From Desulfuromonas soudanensis (GTDB taxonomy: Bacteria > Desulfobacterota > Desulfuromonadia > Desulfuromonadales > WTL): a stretch of 64,000 bases of DNA. The position numbers were made by a program, and so were the translations under genes. The stretch spans positions 1,775,504 to 1,839,503 of the forward strand of contig NZ_CP010802.1 in assembly GCF_001278055.1 (NCBI RefSeq), given 5' to 3'. Positions 43,090 through 51,542 of this stretch are shown in pieces (positions within the stretch are counted from its first letter, which is position 1; every line of letters starts with the position of its first letter). Under the pieces are notes generated by a model, which ran no database searches, was not told the DNA's origin, and was given only the letters and a program-made list of their open reading frames with translations.

Positions 43090-43524
43090 ATGGTTCTGAA
43101 TACTCAGGAAATAATGAAAATACTCCCCCATCGCTTTCCCTTTCTTCTCGTCGACCGTATTGTCGAACTCGAGGTGGGCAAACGGGTGGTGGGGATCAAG
43201 AACGTCACCATCAACGAGCCTTTTTTCCAGGGGCATTTTCCCGGCCACCCGGTGATGCCCGGGGTGTTGATCATCGAAGCGATGGCCCAGGTCGGCGGAG
43301 TATTCGCCATGGTGACCGACAAGATCGATGACGGGCGCGTTACCTATTTCGCCGGGATCGACAATGCCCGCTTCCGCAAGCCGGTGGTTCCCGGGGATGT
43401 GTTGCGCATCGAGCTGGAATTGACCAACTGCCGGCGGGGTCTCTACTGCTTCAAGGGGAAGGCTTTTGTCGACGATACCCTTGTTGCCGAAGCCGATCTC
43501 AAAGCCACCTTTGCCGCCAAATAG
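43090..43524 (+). CDS. fabZ: 3-hydroxyacyl-ACP dehydratase FabZ
   Basis: Dehydrates 3-hydroxyacyl-ACP in fatty acid elongation and competes with LpxA/LpxD for 3-hydroxyacyl-ACP. The 144-residue hot-dog-fold protein has PHRFPFLLVDRI and the active site with His49 (GHFPGHPVMPG) and Glu63 (IIEAMAQ), matching the numbering of Pseudomonas FabZ. It lies 5 bases after lpxD and 14 before lpxA, the standard arrangement. Confidence 0.97.
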   Translation: MVLNTQEIMKILPHRFPFLLVDRIVELEVGKRVVGIKNVTINEPFFQGHFPGHPVMPGVLIIEAMAQVGGVFAMVTDKIDDGRVTYFAGIDNARFRKPVVPGDVLRIELELTNCRRGLYCFKGKAFVDDTLVAEADLKATFAAK

Positions 43525-43538
43525 GATTTTTTGACGAG

Positions 43539-44309
43539 ATGATACATCCAACCGCAATCGTTCATGATGGAGCCCGAATCGATCCGTCCGTTGAGATCGG
43601 CCCCTACGTCGTCATCGGCGAACATGTCGTCATCGGCGCCGGAACCACGGTCGGCCCCCATTCCGTCATTGAAGGGTGGACGGAAATCGGTCGCGACAAC
43701 CGGATCTTCCAATTCGCCTCCATCGGTGCCGCTCCCCAGGATCTCAAGTTCCACGGCGAGGTCTCCTATCTGAAAATCGGCGACCGCAACATGGTCCGCG
43801 AATTCGTCACCCTGCACCGCGGGACGGAAGACGGCGGCGGGGAGACGATCATCGGCAGCGACAACCTGTTCATGGCCTATTCCCACGTCGCCCATGATTG
43901 CCGCCTCGGAAATCACGTCATTCTTGCCAACGGCGCCACCCTGGCCGGACATGTGGAAGTCGATGATCACGCCATCCTCGGCGGCCTCTCTGCCGTTCAC
44001 CAGTTTTCCCGGATCGGCGCTCATACCATGATCAGCGGCGGCTCGATGGTCAACCAGGATATCCCCCCCTACACCATCGCCCAGGGGGATCGGGCCAAGA
44101 CGGTGGGACTCAATCTGGTGGGACTCAAGCGCCGCGGTTTCTCCGAGGGAGCCGTTCGCGGCATTAAAAAGGCGTACCGGCTGATATTCCGCTCGGGTCT
44201 TGGGCAGGCGGAGGCGCTGGCACAAATCGCCGCCGAACTCGAGCCGAGCCCGGAACTGGACCATTTCGTCGAATTCATCAAGAACAGCCAGCGGGGAATC
44301 GCTCGCTGA
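43539..44309 (+). CDS. lpxA: UDP-N-acetylglucosamine acyltransferase
   Basis: First enzyme of lipid A synthesis. The 256-residue protein is a left-handed beta-helix (from IHPTAIVHDGARI to about residue 185) with catalytic His119 in HVAHDCRLGN, followed by a helical C-terminal domain (RRGFSEGAVRGIKKAYRLIF region). The Shine-Dalgarno is weak. It ends the bamA operon; the next gene starts after 139 bases that contain a hairpin, and no lpxI lies between. Confidence 0.96.
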   Translation: MIHPTAIVHDGARIDPSVEIGPYVVIGEHVVIGAGTTVGPHSVIEGWTEIGRDNRIFQFASIGAAPQDLKFHGEVSYLKIGDRNMVREFVTLHRGTEDGGGETIIGSDNLFMAYSHVAHDCRLGNHVILANGATLAGHVEVDDHAILGGLSAVHQFSRIGAHTMISGGSMVNQDIPPYTIAQGDRAKTVGLNLVGLKRRGFSEGAVRGIKKAYRLIFRSGLGQAEALAQIAAELEPSPELDHFVEFIKNSQRGIAR

Positions 44310-44357
44310 GACGCCGATCGGCTGCGGAGCGCTGCGGCGTCCCGGGGGTGCGGGGAG

Positions 44358-44388
44358 GCGAGGTGGGCCAATGGCAAACCTCGCTTTT
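44358..44388 (+). terminator. Possible terminator between lpxA and lpxB
   Basis: GCGAGGT (44358-44364) pairs with ACCTCGC (44378-44384) around a 13-base loop, followed by TTTT (44385-44388). It lies 48 bases after lpxA and 60 before lpxB, so it could end the bamA-lpxA transcript or attenuate into lpxB. Confidence 0.5.
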
Positions 44389-44448
44389 GGTTTCTGAAAA
44401 ACAGGTCTTAAACGAACTGCGTCTGCCGTTTTCGGCAAGGAGTGCAGA

Positions 44449-45672
44449 TTGAACAGCGCTACATCTGAGGACAGCCGAACGGAAACCGCAAGGATCCCCC
44501 TGAAACAAGGCCCCCGCCGGGCGATGATCGTCACCGGCGAGGCTTCCGGGGATCTCCATGGCGGCAACCTGATCCGCGCCGCCCGAAAGCTCGATCCGGA
44601 CCTCTCCTTTTTCGGCGTTGGAGGGCGGTGCATGGCCGAGGCCGGGTGCGAAATCCTGATCCCCGGGGAAGAACTGTCGGTCATGGGTCTGGTGGAAGTC
44701 ATCGGCCACTTTCCCGTGATTTACCGGGCCTTTCAGCGCCTCAAGGGGATCCTCCACGGGACCGGGCGTCCCGATCTGCTGATCACCATCGATTTCCCCG
44801 ACTTCAACCTGCGCCTGGCAAAAGAGGCTAAGAAAGCCGGTATCCCGGTTCTGCACTATGTCAGCCCCCAGGTCTGGGCCTGGCGCCGGGGGCGGGTGAA
44901 AAAGATCGCCCGCGTCGTCGATCGCCTGGCGGCCATACTCCCCTTTGAGCCGGACTACTACCGTGGGGAGGATATCGAGGTCGAATATGTGGGAAACCCC
45001 CTGGTCGATGAGGCCGAGGTGGTTGTCGGCCGCGACGACTTTCTCCGCCGCCTCGGCATCGATCCGTCGGATCCGGTCGTCGGGCTCTTTCCCGGCAGCC
45101 GCCGCAACGAGGTTCGTTTCATTCTCGAGACCATCCTTGACGCCGCAGAGGCGATCCTGCAGGCCAAGCCCCGGACCCGCTTTCTTCTCCCCGTCGCCTC
45201 TTCCCTTTCCGATGCGCTCTTCGAGGCGAAACTGGCCGAGCGGTCCCTCCCCGTGACCCTGATCCACGACAGCCTCTACGATACCGCCAACGCCTGCGAC
45301 GCCGTTCTCTGCGTCTCGGGGACGGTGACCCTGCAGACCGCGCTGGTGGGGACGCCGATGGCCATTCTCTACAAGATGGCCCCCCTGACCTACGCCATCG
45401 GCCGGCGTCTGGTCAAGGTCGAGAATGTCGGGCTGGCCAACATCGTCGCCGGCAAGCGGGTCGTCAAGGAATTCATCCAGGAGGAGGCGACCCCGGCGGC
45501 GCTGGCCGCCGAGATCCTGCAAATCCTCGATGACGGGGACTATAATGCCAAAATCCGCCGTGGACTGGCCCTGATTCAGGAAAAAATCGGCGCACCCGGC
45601 TGTTCCGAGCGGGTGGCGACCATGGCCAGCGAAATGAGCCGCGGCCTGGTGCGAAGGAAACGTTCCTCATGA
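44449..45672 (+). CDS. lpxB: Lipid-A-disaccharide synthase
   Basis: GT19 transferase that joins UDP-2,3-diacylglucosamine to lipid X. The 407-residue protein has MIVTGEASGDLHGGNLIRA near residue 26, VSPQVWAWRRGRVKKI near residue 140, PGSRRNEV near residue 218 and the C-terminal nucleotide-binding part. The first 25 residues extend beyond the E. coli protein, but TTG 44449 has a good AAGGAG (44437-44442) at six bases; ATG 44524 would give the shorter form. Its stop overlaps the next ATG by four bases. Confidence 0.95.
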   Translation: MNSATSEDSRTETARIPLKQGPRRAMIVTGEASGDLHGGNLIRAARKLDPDLSFFGVGGRCMAEAGCEILIPGEELSVMGLVEVIGHFPVIYRAFQRLKGILHGTGRPDLLITIDFPDFNLRLAKEAKKAGIPVLHYVSPQVWAWRRGRVKKIARVVDRLAAILPFEPDYYRGEDIEVEYVGNPLVDEAEVVVGRDDFLRRLGIDPSDPVVGLFPGSRRNEVRFILETILDAAEAILQAKPRTRFLLPVASSLSDALFEAKLAERSLPVTLIHDSLYDTANACDAVLCVSGTVTLQTALVGTPMAILYKMAPLTYAIGRRLVKVENVGLANIVAGKRVVKEFIQEEATPAALAAEILQILDDGDYNAKIRRGLALIQEKIGAPGCSERVATMASEMSRGLVRRKRSS

Positions 45673-47408
45673 GTCAAAACGCCGTTCAGACCTACCGTCG
45701 CATTCTCGAGTATGTGCGTCCCTACAAGGGGCGCATCGCCCTGTCGATGATCGCCTCTCTCGGCGTCGCCGGGACCGACGCCGCCACCGCCAAAATGGTG
45801 CAGCCCTTCATCGACCGGCTCATCGTGGCCCGGGATACCGACCTCGCCCGGCTGGTGCCGCTCATCATCATCGGTCTTTCCTCTTTCAAGGGGATGTCGC
45901 GCTTCATCCAGGAATACTTCATCAAGACCTGCGGCCAGCTGGTCATGCAGCGCATCCGCAACAACCTCTACAGCCACTCCGTCGGTCTGTCGATGCGTTT
46001 TTTCGGCAAGACCTCCTCGGGGGTTTTGATGTCGCGGATTCTCAACGACGTCGGCGTCATGCAGGCCTCGGTCTCCGAGGTTCTGGTCGGCATCCTGCGG
46101 GAAGGGGTGACCTTGATCGCGCTGATCGGCGTCGCCTTCTACAGCGACTGGAAGATGGCGGGGATGGCCTTCATCGTCCTTCCTGTCGCCGGTATTCCTC
46201 TCTACCAGGTCGGGCGCAAGATCAAGAGCTACTCCAAGAGAGGGCAGGGGGCGATGGGGATTCTGACCACGGTTCTCGAGCAGACCTTTTCCGGAATCAA
46301 GGTCATCAAGGCCTTCGGGACCGAGGATCGCGAGATTGAGCGGTTCGAGAGGGAAAATCTCCGTTTTTATCACTTTTACCGCAAGGTCATCAAATACGAT
46401 TGCGCCTCGACCCCGATCATTGAAATCCTCGCCTCCTTCGGCGTCGCCGCCGTAGTCTGGTACGGCATGCAGCGCGTGATGTCCGGGGCCATGACCCAGG
46501 GGGAGCTCTTTTCGGTGATGGCGGCGATTCTGATGATGTACACCCCCGTCAAGCGCCTGACCCGGGTCAACAACGTCATTCAGCAGGCCGTCGGAGCGGC
46601 GGAGCGGGTTTTCGAGGTTCTGGAGGAGAATCCGGAGATCGTCGATCGTCCCGGCGCCCGGCCTCTGGGACCGGTCCGCGGCGAGGTTTCCTTCGAAAAC
46701 GTCTTCTTTGCCTATGACACCGAACCGGTTCTCAAGGACTTCTCCGTCCGCTCCGCCGTCGGCGAGGTTGTGGCGCTGGTCGGTCCGAGCGGCGCCGGCA
46801 AATCGACCATTGCCGGACTCCTGACCCGCTTCTACGATCCCCAGCAGGGGAGGGTGTGCATCGACGGCGTCGACATCCGCGATGTCACCCTGGAAAGCCT
46901 CAAGTCGAACATCGCCCTGGTCGATCAGGAGACCTTTCTCTTCAACGACACCATCGGCAACAACATCCGCTACGGCCGTTTTGACGCCAGCGATGAAGAG
47001 GTGCAGGAGGCTGCGCGTCTGGCCTACGCCGACGAGTTCATTGCCGTCCTCCCCGAGGGTTTCGAGACCTCCATCGGCAACCGCGGCCTGCGCCTTTCCG
47101 GAGGGCAGCGGCAGCGGATCTGTATCGCCCGGGCCCTGCTGCGCAATGCCCCGATCCTGATTCTCGATGAAGCCACCAGCGCCCTCGATACCGAGAGCGA
47201 GGCCATGGTGCAGAAGGCGCTGACCAACCTGATGCGCAATCGCACCACCTTTGTCATCGCCCACCGTCTGTCGACGATCATGAACGCCAACAAGATCGTG
47301 GTGCTCGAAAACGGTCGGGTTCGCGAGGTCGGAACCCACCAGGAACTGCTGAAAAACAGCGGTCTCTACCAGAGGCTCTACGAATTGCAGTTTCAGGATC
47401 AGCCATGA
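45669..47408 (+). CDS. msbA: Lipid A export ABC transporter MsbA
   Basis: Flips core-lipid A across the inner membrane. The 579-residue half-transporter has six membrane helices in the first 320 residues and an ATPase domain with Walker A GPSGAGKST, signature LSGGQRQRICIARAL and Walker B ILILDEATSALD. Length and placement between lpxB and the acyltransferase/waaA support MsbA rather than a generic exporter. It overlaps both neighbours by four bases (ATGA). Confidence 0.94.
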   Translation: MSQNAVQTYRRILEYVRPYKGRIALSMIASLGVAGTDAATAKMVQPFIDRLIVARDTDLARLVPLIIIGLSSFKGMSRFIQEYFIKTCGQLVMQRIRNNLYSHSVGLSMRFFGKTSSGVLMSRILNDVGVMQASVSEVLVGILREGVTLIALIGVAFYSDWKMAGMAFIVLPVAGIPLYQVGRKIKSYSKRGQGAMGILTTVLEQTFSGIKVIKAFGTEDREIERFERENLRFYHFYRKVIKYDCASTPIIEILASFGVAAVVWYGMQRVMSGAMTQGELFSVMAAILMMYTPVKRLTRVNNVIQQAVGAAERVFEVLEENPEIVDRPGARPLGPVRGEVSFENVFFAYDTEPVLKDFSVRSAVGEVVALVGPSGAGKSTIAGLLTRFYDPQQGRVCIDGVDIRDVTLESLKSNIALVDQETFLFNDTIGNNIRYGRFDASDEEVQEAARLAYADEFIAVLPEGFETSIGNRGLRLSGGQRQRICIARALLRNAPILILDEATSALDTESEAMVQKALTNLMRNRTTFVIAHRLSTIMNANKIVVLENGRVREVGTHQELLKNSGLYQRLYELQFQDQP

Positions 47409-48079
47409 GAATCAAGCCCCTGATCGATCGACTGATCCTGGGCCTGGCCCCTGCGCTTGCCGCGGGGATCATCCGTCTGCTGCACTTTTTTACACGCATC
47501 GAATTTCTCGACGAGGAGGTTCTCCGTGCCTCCTGGGAGAGGGGGGAGCACGTCATCCTCGCCTTCTGGCACGATCAGCTCCTCCTCATGGCGTTGGGGT
47601 ATCGGGGGCCGGGGTCGAAGATCCTCATCAGCGCCTCCAAGGACGGCGAATTGATTGCCCGGACCATGGGACATTTCGGCCAGGGGGCGGTGCGCGGCTC
47701 CTCTCACCGGGGAGGGAAGGCGGCCTTCAAGGCTCTGGTCGCTCTCGGCGCCGAGCCGTTCGATCTGGTCATCACCCCCGACGGTCCGAAAGGACCGCGT
47801 CATCAGATCAAGGACGGCGTCGTCCATCTGGCGCGCCTTACCGGTCGGCCGGTGATTCCCATGGCCTTTGCCTGCAGCCGGGGTCATCGTTTCGCCTCCT
47901 GGGACCGGTTTCTCTTCCCCTATCCCTTCGGCCGCGGAGTCTACGCCTTCGGCGAGGCGGTGACTTTTGCCAGGGGGGAGGAGCCCGAAGCCTTCCGCTT
48001 TCGCCTCAGCGAGGCGATGCAAGCCAACAACGTCAAAGCCGCCACGCGTCTGGAGGACCACGGTGTATCTGCTGTATGA
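47405..48079 (+). CDS. DUF374 lysophospholipid acyltransferase family protein
   Basis: The 224-residue protein matches the DUF374 branch of the acyltransferases: a hydrophobic N-terminal segment, FWHDQLLLMALGYRG, the SASKDGELIARTMGHFG segment, RGSSHRGGKAAF and ITPDGPKGPRHQIKDG. It lacks the classic HX4D of LpxL; HDQLL may serve. Its place between msbA and waaA suggests acylation of lipid A or an early lipid A-Kdo product, a role proposed for this family (some members called LpxJ). The substrate is inferred. The end overlaps waaA by 17 bases. Confidence 0.85.
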   Translation: MRIKPLIDRLILGLAPALAAGIIRLLHFFTRIEFLDEEVLRASWERGEHVILAFWHDQLLLMALGYRGPGSKILISASKDGELIARTMGHFGQGAVRGSSHRGGKAAFKALVALGAEPFDLVITPDGPKGPRHQIKDGVVHLARLTGRPVIPMAFACSRGHRFASWDRFLFPYPFGRGVYAFGEAVTFARGEEPEAFRFRLSEAMQANNVKAATRLEDHGVSAV

Positions 48080-49355
48080 TCTGATCCTCCTGGCATTGAC
48101 CCTGGTGCTGATCCCCTATTATCTGGTCAGGGGAGCCTTCCACGGGAAGGTCCGCCGCGGGATTCGCGAGCGCCTCGGCATTTATTCCGCCGGGCGCCTG
48201 GCGCCGCTGCAGGGGAAACGGGTGATCTGGATTCACGCCGTCTCCGTCGGAGAGACGAGGGCGGCGATCCCCCTGATCAAGGCTCTGAGAAAAACCTGGC
48301 CCGAGGCGGCCCTGATCATTTCCAACGTCACCGAGACCGGCCAGCAGATCGCCCGGGGGATTGGCGAAACCGACCTCTCCCTCTACTTTCCCTACGATCT
48401 TTCCTGGGTGGTGCGGCGCGTCCTGCGCCGGGTCAACCCGGCGCTGATCGTCATCGTCGAAACGGAAATCTGGCCTAATTTTATTCGCGAGGCCCGGCGC
48501 CAGGCCATCCCCATCGCCCTGGTCAACGGGCGGATCTCCGACCGTTCCTTCCCCCGTTACCGGGCCCTGCGCCCCCTCTTTCAGCCGATCCTCCAGGATT
48601 TTTCCGCCTTCTGCATGCAGACGGCACTCGACGGCGAGCGCATCGCCTTGATGGGAGCTCCGGCAGAGCGGATCGAGGTGACGCACAACCTCAAATTCGA
48701 CATGCAGGCCCCTGTCCCCGACGTCGCCTCCGTTGCCGCACTCAAGGAAACCTATCGCCTCCCGGCAGACCTTCCGGTCTGGGTCGCCGGAAGCACCCAT
48801 CCCGGCGAGGAGGAGATCGTGCTCCAGGTTTACCGGGATCTGGTGTCCGCCGGGGTCAATTTCGTCCTCGTCCTGGTTCCCCGTCATCCTGAACGTTGCC
48901 GTGCCCTCGCCGAGGATCTGGCAAACCGGGGAGTGCCATGCACGCTGCGCAGCGCCATCGACGGGGGAGGGGAGCCGCTGAGGGCCGGCGAGGTGCTGCT
49001 GGTCGACACTATCGGCGAGCTGATGAAGTTTTACGCCGTCTCTGATCTGGTCTTCGTCGGCGGCAGTCTGGTTTCCGTCGGCGGCCACAATATTCTCGAA
49101 GCTTCTCTCCTCAAAAAGCCGGTGATATTCGGTCCTTACATGCACAACTTTAAGGAGATTTCTCGGCTGGTCCTGGCGGCCCAGGGAGGGATTCAGGTCG
49201 CTGACGCACCAGCGCTTGCTGAGGCGGTGCGCCGCCTCATCGAAGATCCCGTCCTGCGGCAGTCGCTGGGGGAGGGGGGAAACGGTTTGTTGCTGGAGAA
49301 TGCCGGCGCCACCGATCGGACCCTGGCCACTCTGCGGCGCCTGCTGGAGTCCTAG
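48063..49355 (+). CDS. waaA: 3-deoxy-D-manno-octulosonic acid (Kdo) transferase
   Basis: GT30 enzyme that attaches Kdo to lipid IVA at the inner face of the cytoplasmic membrane. The 430-residue protein has an N-terminal membrane anchor (about residues 2-20), the catalytic Glu64 in HAVSVGETRAA, FVGGSL and GGHNILEAS in the C-terminal CMP-Kdo domain. GTG 48063 is chosen for its GGAGG six bases upstream and canonical length; the frame is open 32 codons further up inside the preceding gene. lpxK starts two bases after the stop. Confidence 0.95.
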   Translation: MYLLYDLILLALTLVLIPYYLVRGAFHGKVRRGIRERLGIYSAGRLAPLQGKRVIWIHAVSVGETRAAIPLIKALRKTWPEAALIISNVTETGQQIARGIGETDLSLYFPYDLSWVVRRVLRRVNPALIVIVETEIWPNFIREARRQAIPIALVNGRISDRSFPRYRALRPLFQPILQDFSAFCMQTALDGERIALMGAPAERIEVTHNLKFDMQAPVPDVASVAALKETYRLPADLPVWVAGSTHPGEEEIVLQVYRDLVSAGVNFVLVLVPRHPERCRALAEDLANRGVPCTLRSAIDGGGEPLRAGEVLLVDTIGELMKFYAVSDLVFVGGSLVSVGGHNILEASLLKKPVIFGPYMHNFKEISRLVLAAQGGIQVADAPALAEAVRRLIEDPVLRQSLGEGGNGLLLENAGATDRTLATLRRLLES

Positions 49356-49357
49356 GA

Positions 49358-50455
49358 ATGGGGCTGGTCGCTTTTCATCGTCGCCTCGCCCTTCAGGGAC
49401 CATCTAAATTCTGGCAGTGGCTCATCTTTACCCTCCTTTTACCCCTGGGGCTGATCTATGGTATCCTCGGGCTGATTCGGGTCTTATTCTACCGGCAGGG
49501 CGTCCTTCAGATCAATCGTGCCTCGGTGCCGGTGGTCTCCGTGGGGAATCTGGCCGCCGGCGGCACCGGGAAAACGCCGTTCGTCGATGCCCTGCTCAAG
49601 GACTGTCGGGAACGGGGAATCCGCGTCGCCGTGGTGAGCCGCGGCTATGGCGGGGCCGGGGTCGCCGGTGTCGCAGTGGTCTGCGACGGAGAGGGTCCCC
49701 TTCTCGATCCCGCCGTCTGCGGTGACGAGCCGTACCTGCTGGCCCGGCGCAACCCCCGGGCACTGATTTTGGTCGCCCGGAAGCGCGCCTTGGGTGTGGC
49801 TTGGGCGGTGGATCGCCTGGGCGCCGAACTGATCATCCTCGATGACGGTTTCCAGCACCTGGGAGTGGCGCGGGATCTCGACATCGTTCTCCTGGATGCT
49901 CGCGCCCCCTTCGGCAACGGCTGGCCTCTCCCCGCCGGCCTCCTCCGGGAGTTCCCGTCGGGCCTGGGTCGGGCAGATATCTTTATTCTTACCCGGACCG
50001 CAGAAGTCCTTCCTTCTCTCGACCTGCCGGGTCCCAGGCTCCACGCCCGCCACAGGCTTTCCGCCGAGGCCGTTGCTCTCGACGGCGGCGAGCGCCGGAC
50101 GCTTGCCGCGCTGGAGGGGGAAAAGGGGGTGGCCTTTGCGGGCATCGCCGATCCTGAGGCCTTTTTTGCCGGGCTCAGGAGCGAGGGGCTCGAGCTGCTG
50201 CAGACCCTGGCCTTTGCCGATCATGCCGGCTACGGCCCGGAGGAGCTCCGGACGATTCGCGAGGCGGCCCTTGGGGCCGACTACCTGATCACCACCGAGA
50301 AGGACGGCGTCAAGCTGGCGGGACAATCCTTTGCCGTTCCCTGCTACGAAGTACCCCTGATCCTCGAATTCGTCGAGGAGGGCGGGGTGGACAGGGTAAT
50401 GGAAATGTTAATCGAAAAGGGAGGAAATCATGGCCATCTCCGCAGAACTCCTTGA
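49358..50455 (+). CDS. lpxK: Tetraacyldisaccharide 4'-kinase
   Basis: Phosphorylates the 4' position of the lipid A disaccharide. The 365-residue protein has an N-terminal membrane-associated helix (about 20-45), the P-loop AAGGTGKTPFV near residue 70, IVVSRGYGG-like VVSRGYGGAG, ILDDGFQHLGVARDLDIVLLD split across the Walker B region, and ITTEKDGVKL near the end. Its 3' end overlaps the small Trm112-like gene by 26 bases. Confidence 0.95.
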   Translation: MGLVAFHRRLALQGPSKFWQWLIFTLLLPLGLIYGILGLIRVLFYRQGVLQINRASVPVVSVGNLAAGGTGKTPFVDALLKDCRERGIRVAVVSRGYGGAGVAGVAVVCDGEGPLLDPAVCGDEPYLLARRNPRALILVARKRALGVAWAVDRLGAELIILDDGFQHLGVARDLDIVLLDARAPFGNGWPLPAGLLREFPSGLGRADIFILTRTAEVLPSLDLPGPRLHARHRLSAEAVALDGGERRTLAALEGEKGVAFAGIADPEAFFAGLRSEGLELLQTLAFADHAGYGPEELRTIREAALGADYLITTEKDGVKLAGQSFAVPCYEVPLILEFVEEGGVDRVMEMLIEKGGNHGHLRRTP

Positions 50456-50597
50456 AATTCTTGCCTGTCCTCAGTGCAAGGGGGAGGTGCATGTCAACGC
50501 CGATGAGTCGGCGCTGATCTGCGAAGCCTGTCGCCTGGCCTATCCGGTGCGCGACGGCATTCCGGTGATGCTCATCGATGAGGCCCAGCGCCTGTAG
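50430..50597 (+). CDS. Trm112/YcaR-like small zinc-ribbon protein (55 residues)
   Basis: A 55-residue protein too short for many gene callers. It reads MAISAELLEILACPQCKGE, then CEACRLAYPVRDGIPVML, giving a CxxC...CxxC zinc ribbon and the hydrophobic IPVML end of the Trm112/YcaR family. AAAAGGGAGG (50416-50424) gives an ideal ribosome-binding site. In E. coli ycaR also follows lpxK, so the linkage is conserved, but the kdsB that normally comes next is absent here. In eukaryotes Trm112 activates methyltransferases; the bacterial role is unclear. Confidence 0.9.
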   Translation: MAISAELLEILACPQCKGEVHVNADESALICEACRLAYPVRDGIPVMLIDEAQRL

Positions 50598-50636
50598 ATT
50601 CCCATTCGACCTATTTTTGCGACTACGGGGCGCTTC

Positions 50637-51542
50637 ATGAAAGTGCTGATCCTCAGCGACAACAAGCCCGGACATTTCAATCAGTCCCTGGCCTTTGCCG
50701 GCCATCTGCACCTCGACTACGAGGTCGCCGAGGTGGCGTTCCGCAGCCGTCTGTCCAAAGCCCTCTCCTATCTCTGCGACCGCCTGGGCTGGTACGTCCC
50801 GGCTCTCTTTGTTGCCCCCCTTCTGCTGGGTGACTACTGCGCCGTGGTTTCCGCCGGTTCGGAGACCTATTATGCCAACAAGACCCTGGCCAGGTGCCTG
50901 GGGTGCAAGTCGGTTGCCATCATGCTCCCCCGGGGGTACCGCTACGACTTTTCCCTGATCGTCGCCCAGGAGCACGACCGGCCACCCCTGCGAGCCAACA
51001 TACTTACCCTGCCGATCAACCTCTGCCGGGTGGTCCCCGGTGGCGTCTTCCGGGGGGAACCGGGGAGGCGCTACGTCTCGCTCATCATCGGCGGCAACAG
51101 CAAGCAGTTTTCCCTGGAAGCTCCTTTCATGCGTGCCCGGCTGGAGGAGATCTTCCGTCTCTTTCCGGAGCACGACATCCTGGTCACCACCTCCCGGCGC
51201 ACCCCCCCGGAGGTGGAACGGATCTTGAAAGAATTTCCCTTTACCCGGTCTTTTATCTATTCGCAGGATCCGGTCAATCCGATCCCCGATTTCCTGGCGA
51301 TCAGCGACTATGTCTTTATCACCAGCGACTCGACGTCGATGATCAGCGAGGCCGTGAGTTTCGGCGCGGCGGCAGTGGAGATTCTGGCGTTGCCGGCAAA
51401 AAACCGGGACAATAAGTTCTCGCGCATGGTCGCGCGTCTCGCCGAACTCGGAACCCTCCATCTCTTTGACGGAGAGGTGGCCGCCTGCCGGCGCAAGATC
51501 GATGTGGCCGAGCGCCTCAAGGACGTCCACCCATGCGCATAG
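50637..51542 (+). CDS. ELM1/GtrOC1-family putative glycosyltransferase (first copy)
   Basis: The 301-residue protein matches the family named after plant mitochondrial fission protein ELM1, which in bacteria sits in cell-envelope polysaccharide clusters and resembles GT-B nucleotide-sugar transferases. Features: LILSDNKPGHFNQS at the N-terminus, SLIIGGNSKQF near residue 145, VTTSRRTPPEVE near residue 185, and FITSDSTSMISEAVSFG near residue 225. It has a paralogue at 53450. Its 3' end overlaps the following GT4 gene by 10 bases. Predicted to act on LPS core; the sugar is unknown. Confidence 0.8.
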   Translation: MKVLILSDNKPGHFNQSLAFAGHLHLDYEVAEVAFRSRLSKALSYLCDRLGWYVPALFVAPLLLGDYCAVVSAGSETYYANKTLARCLGCKSVAIMLPRGYRYDFSLIVAQEHDRPPLRANILTLPINLCRVVPGGVFRGEPGRRYVSLIIGGNSKQFSLEAPFMRARLEEIFRLFPEHDILVTTSRRTPPEVERILKEFPFTRSFIYSQDPVNPIPDFLAISDYVFITSDSTSMISEAVSFGAAAVEILALPAKNRDNKFSRMVARLAELGTLHLFDGEVAACRRKIDVAERLKDVHPCA

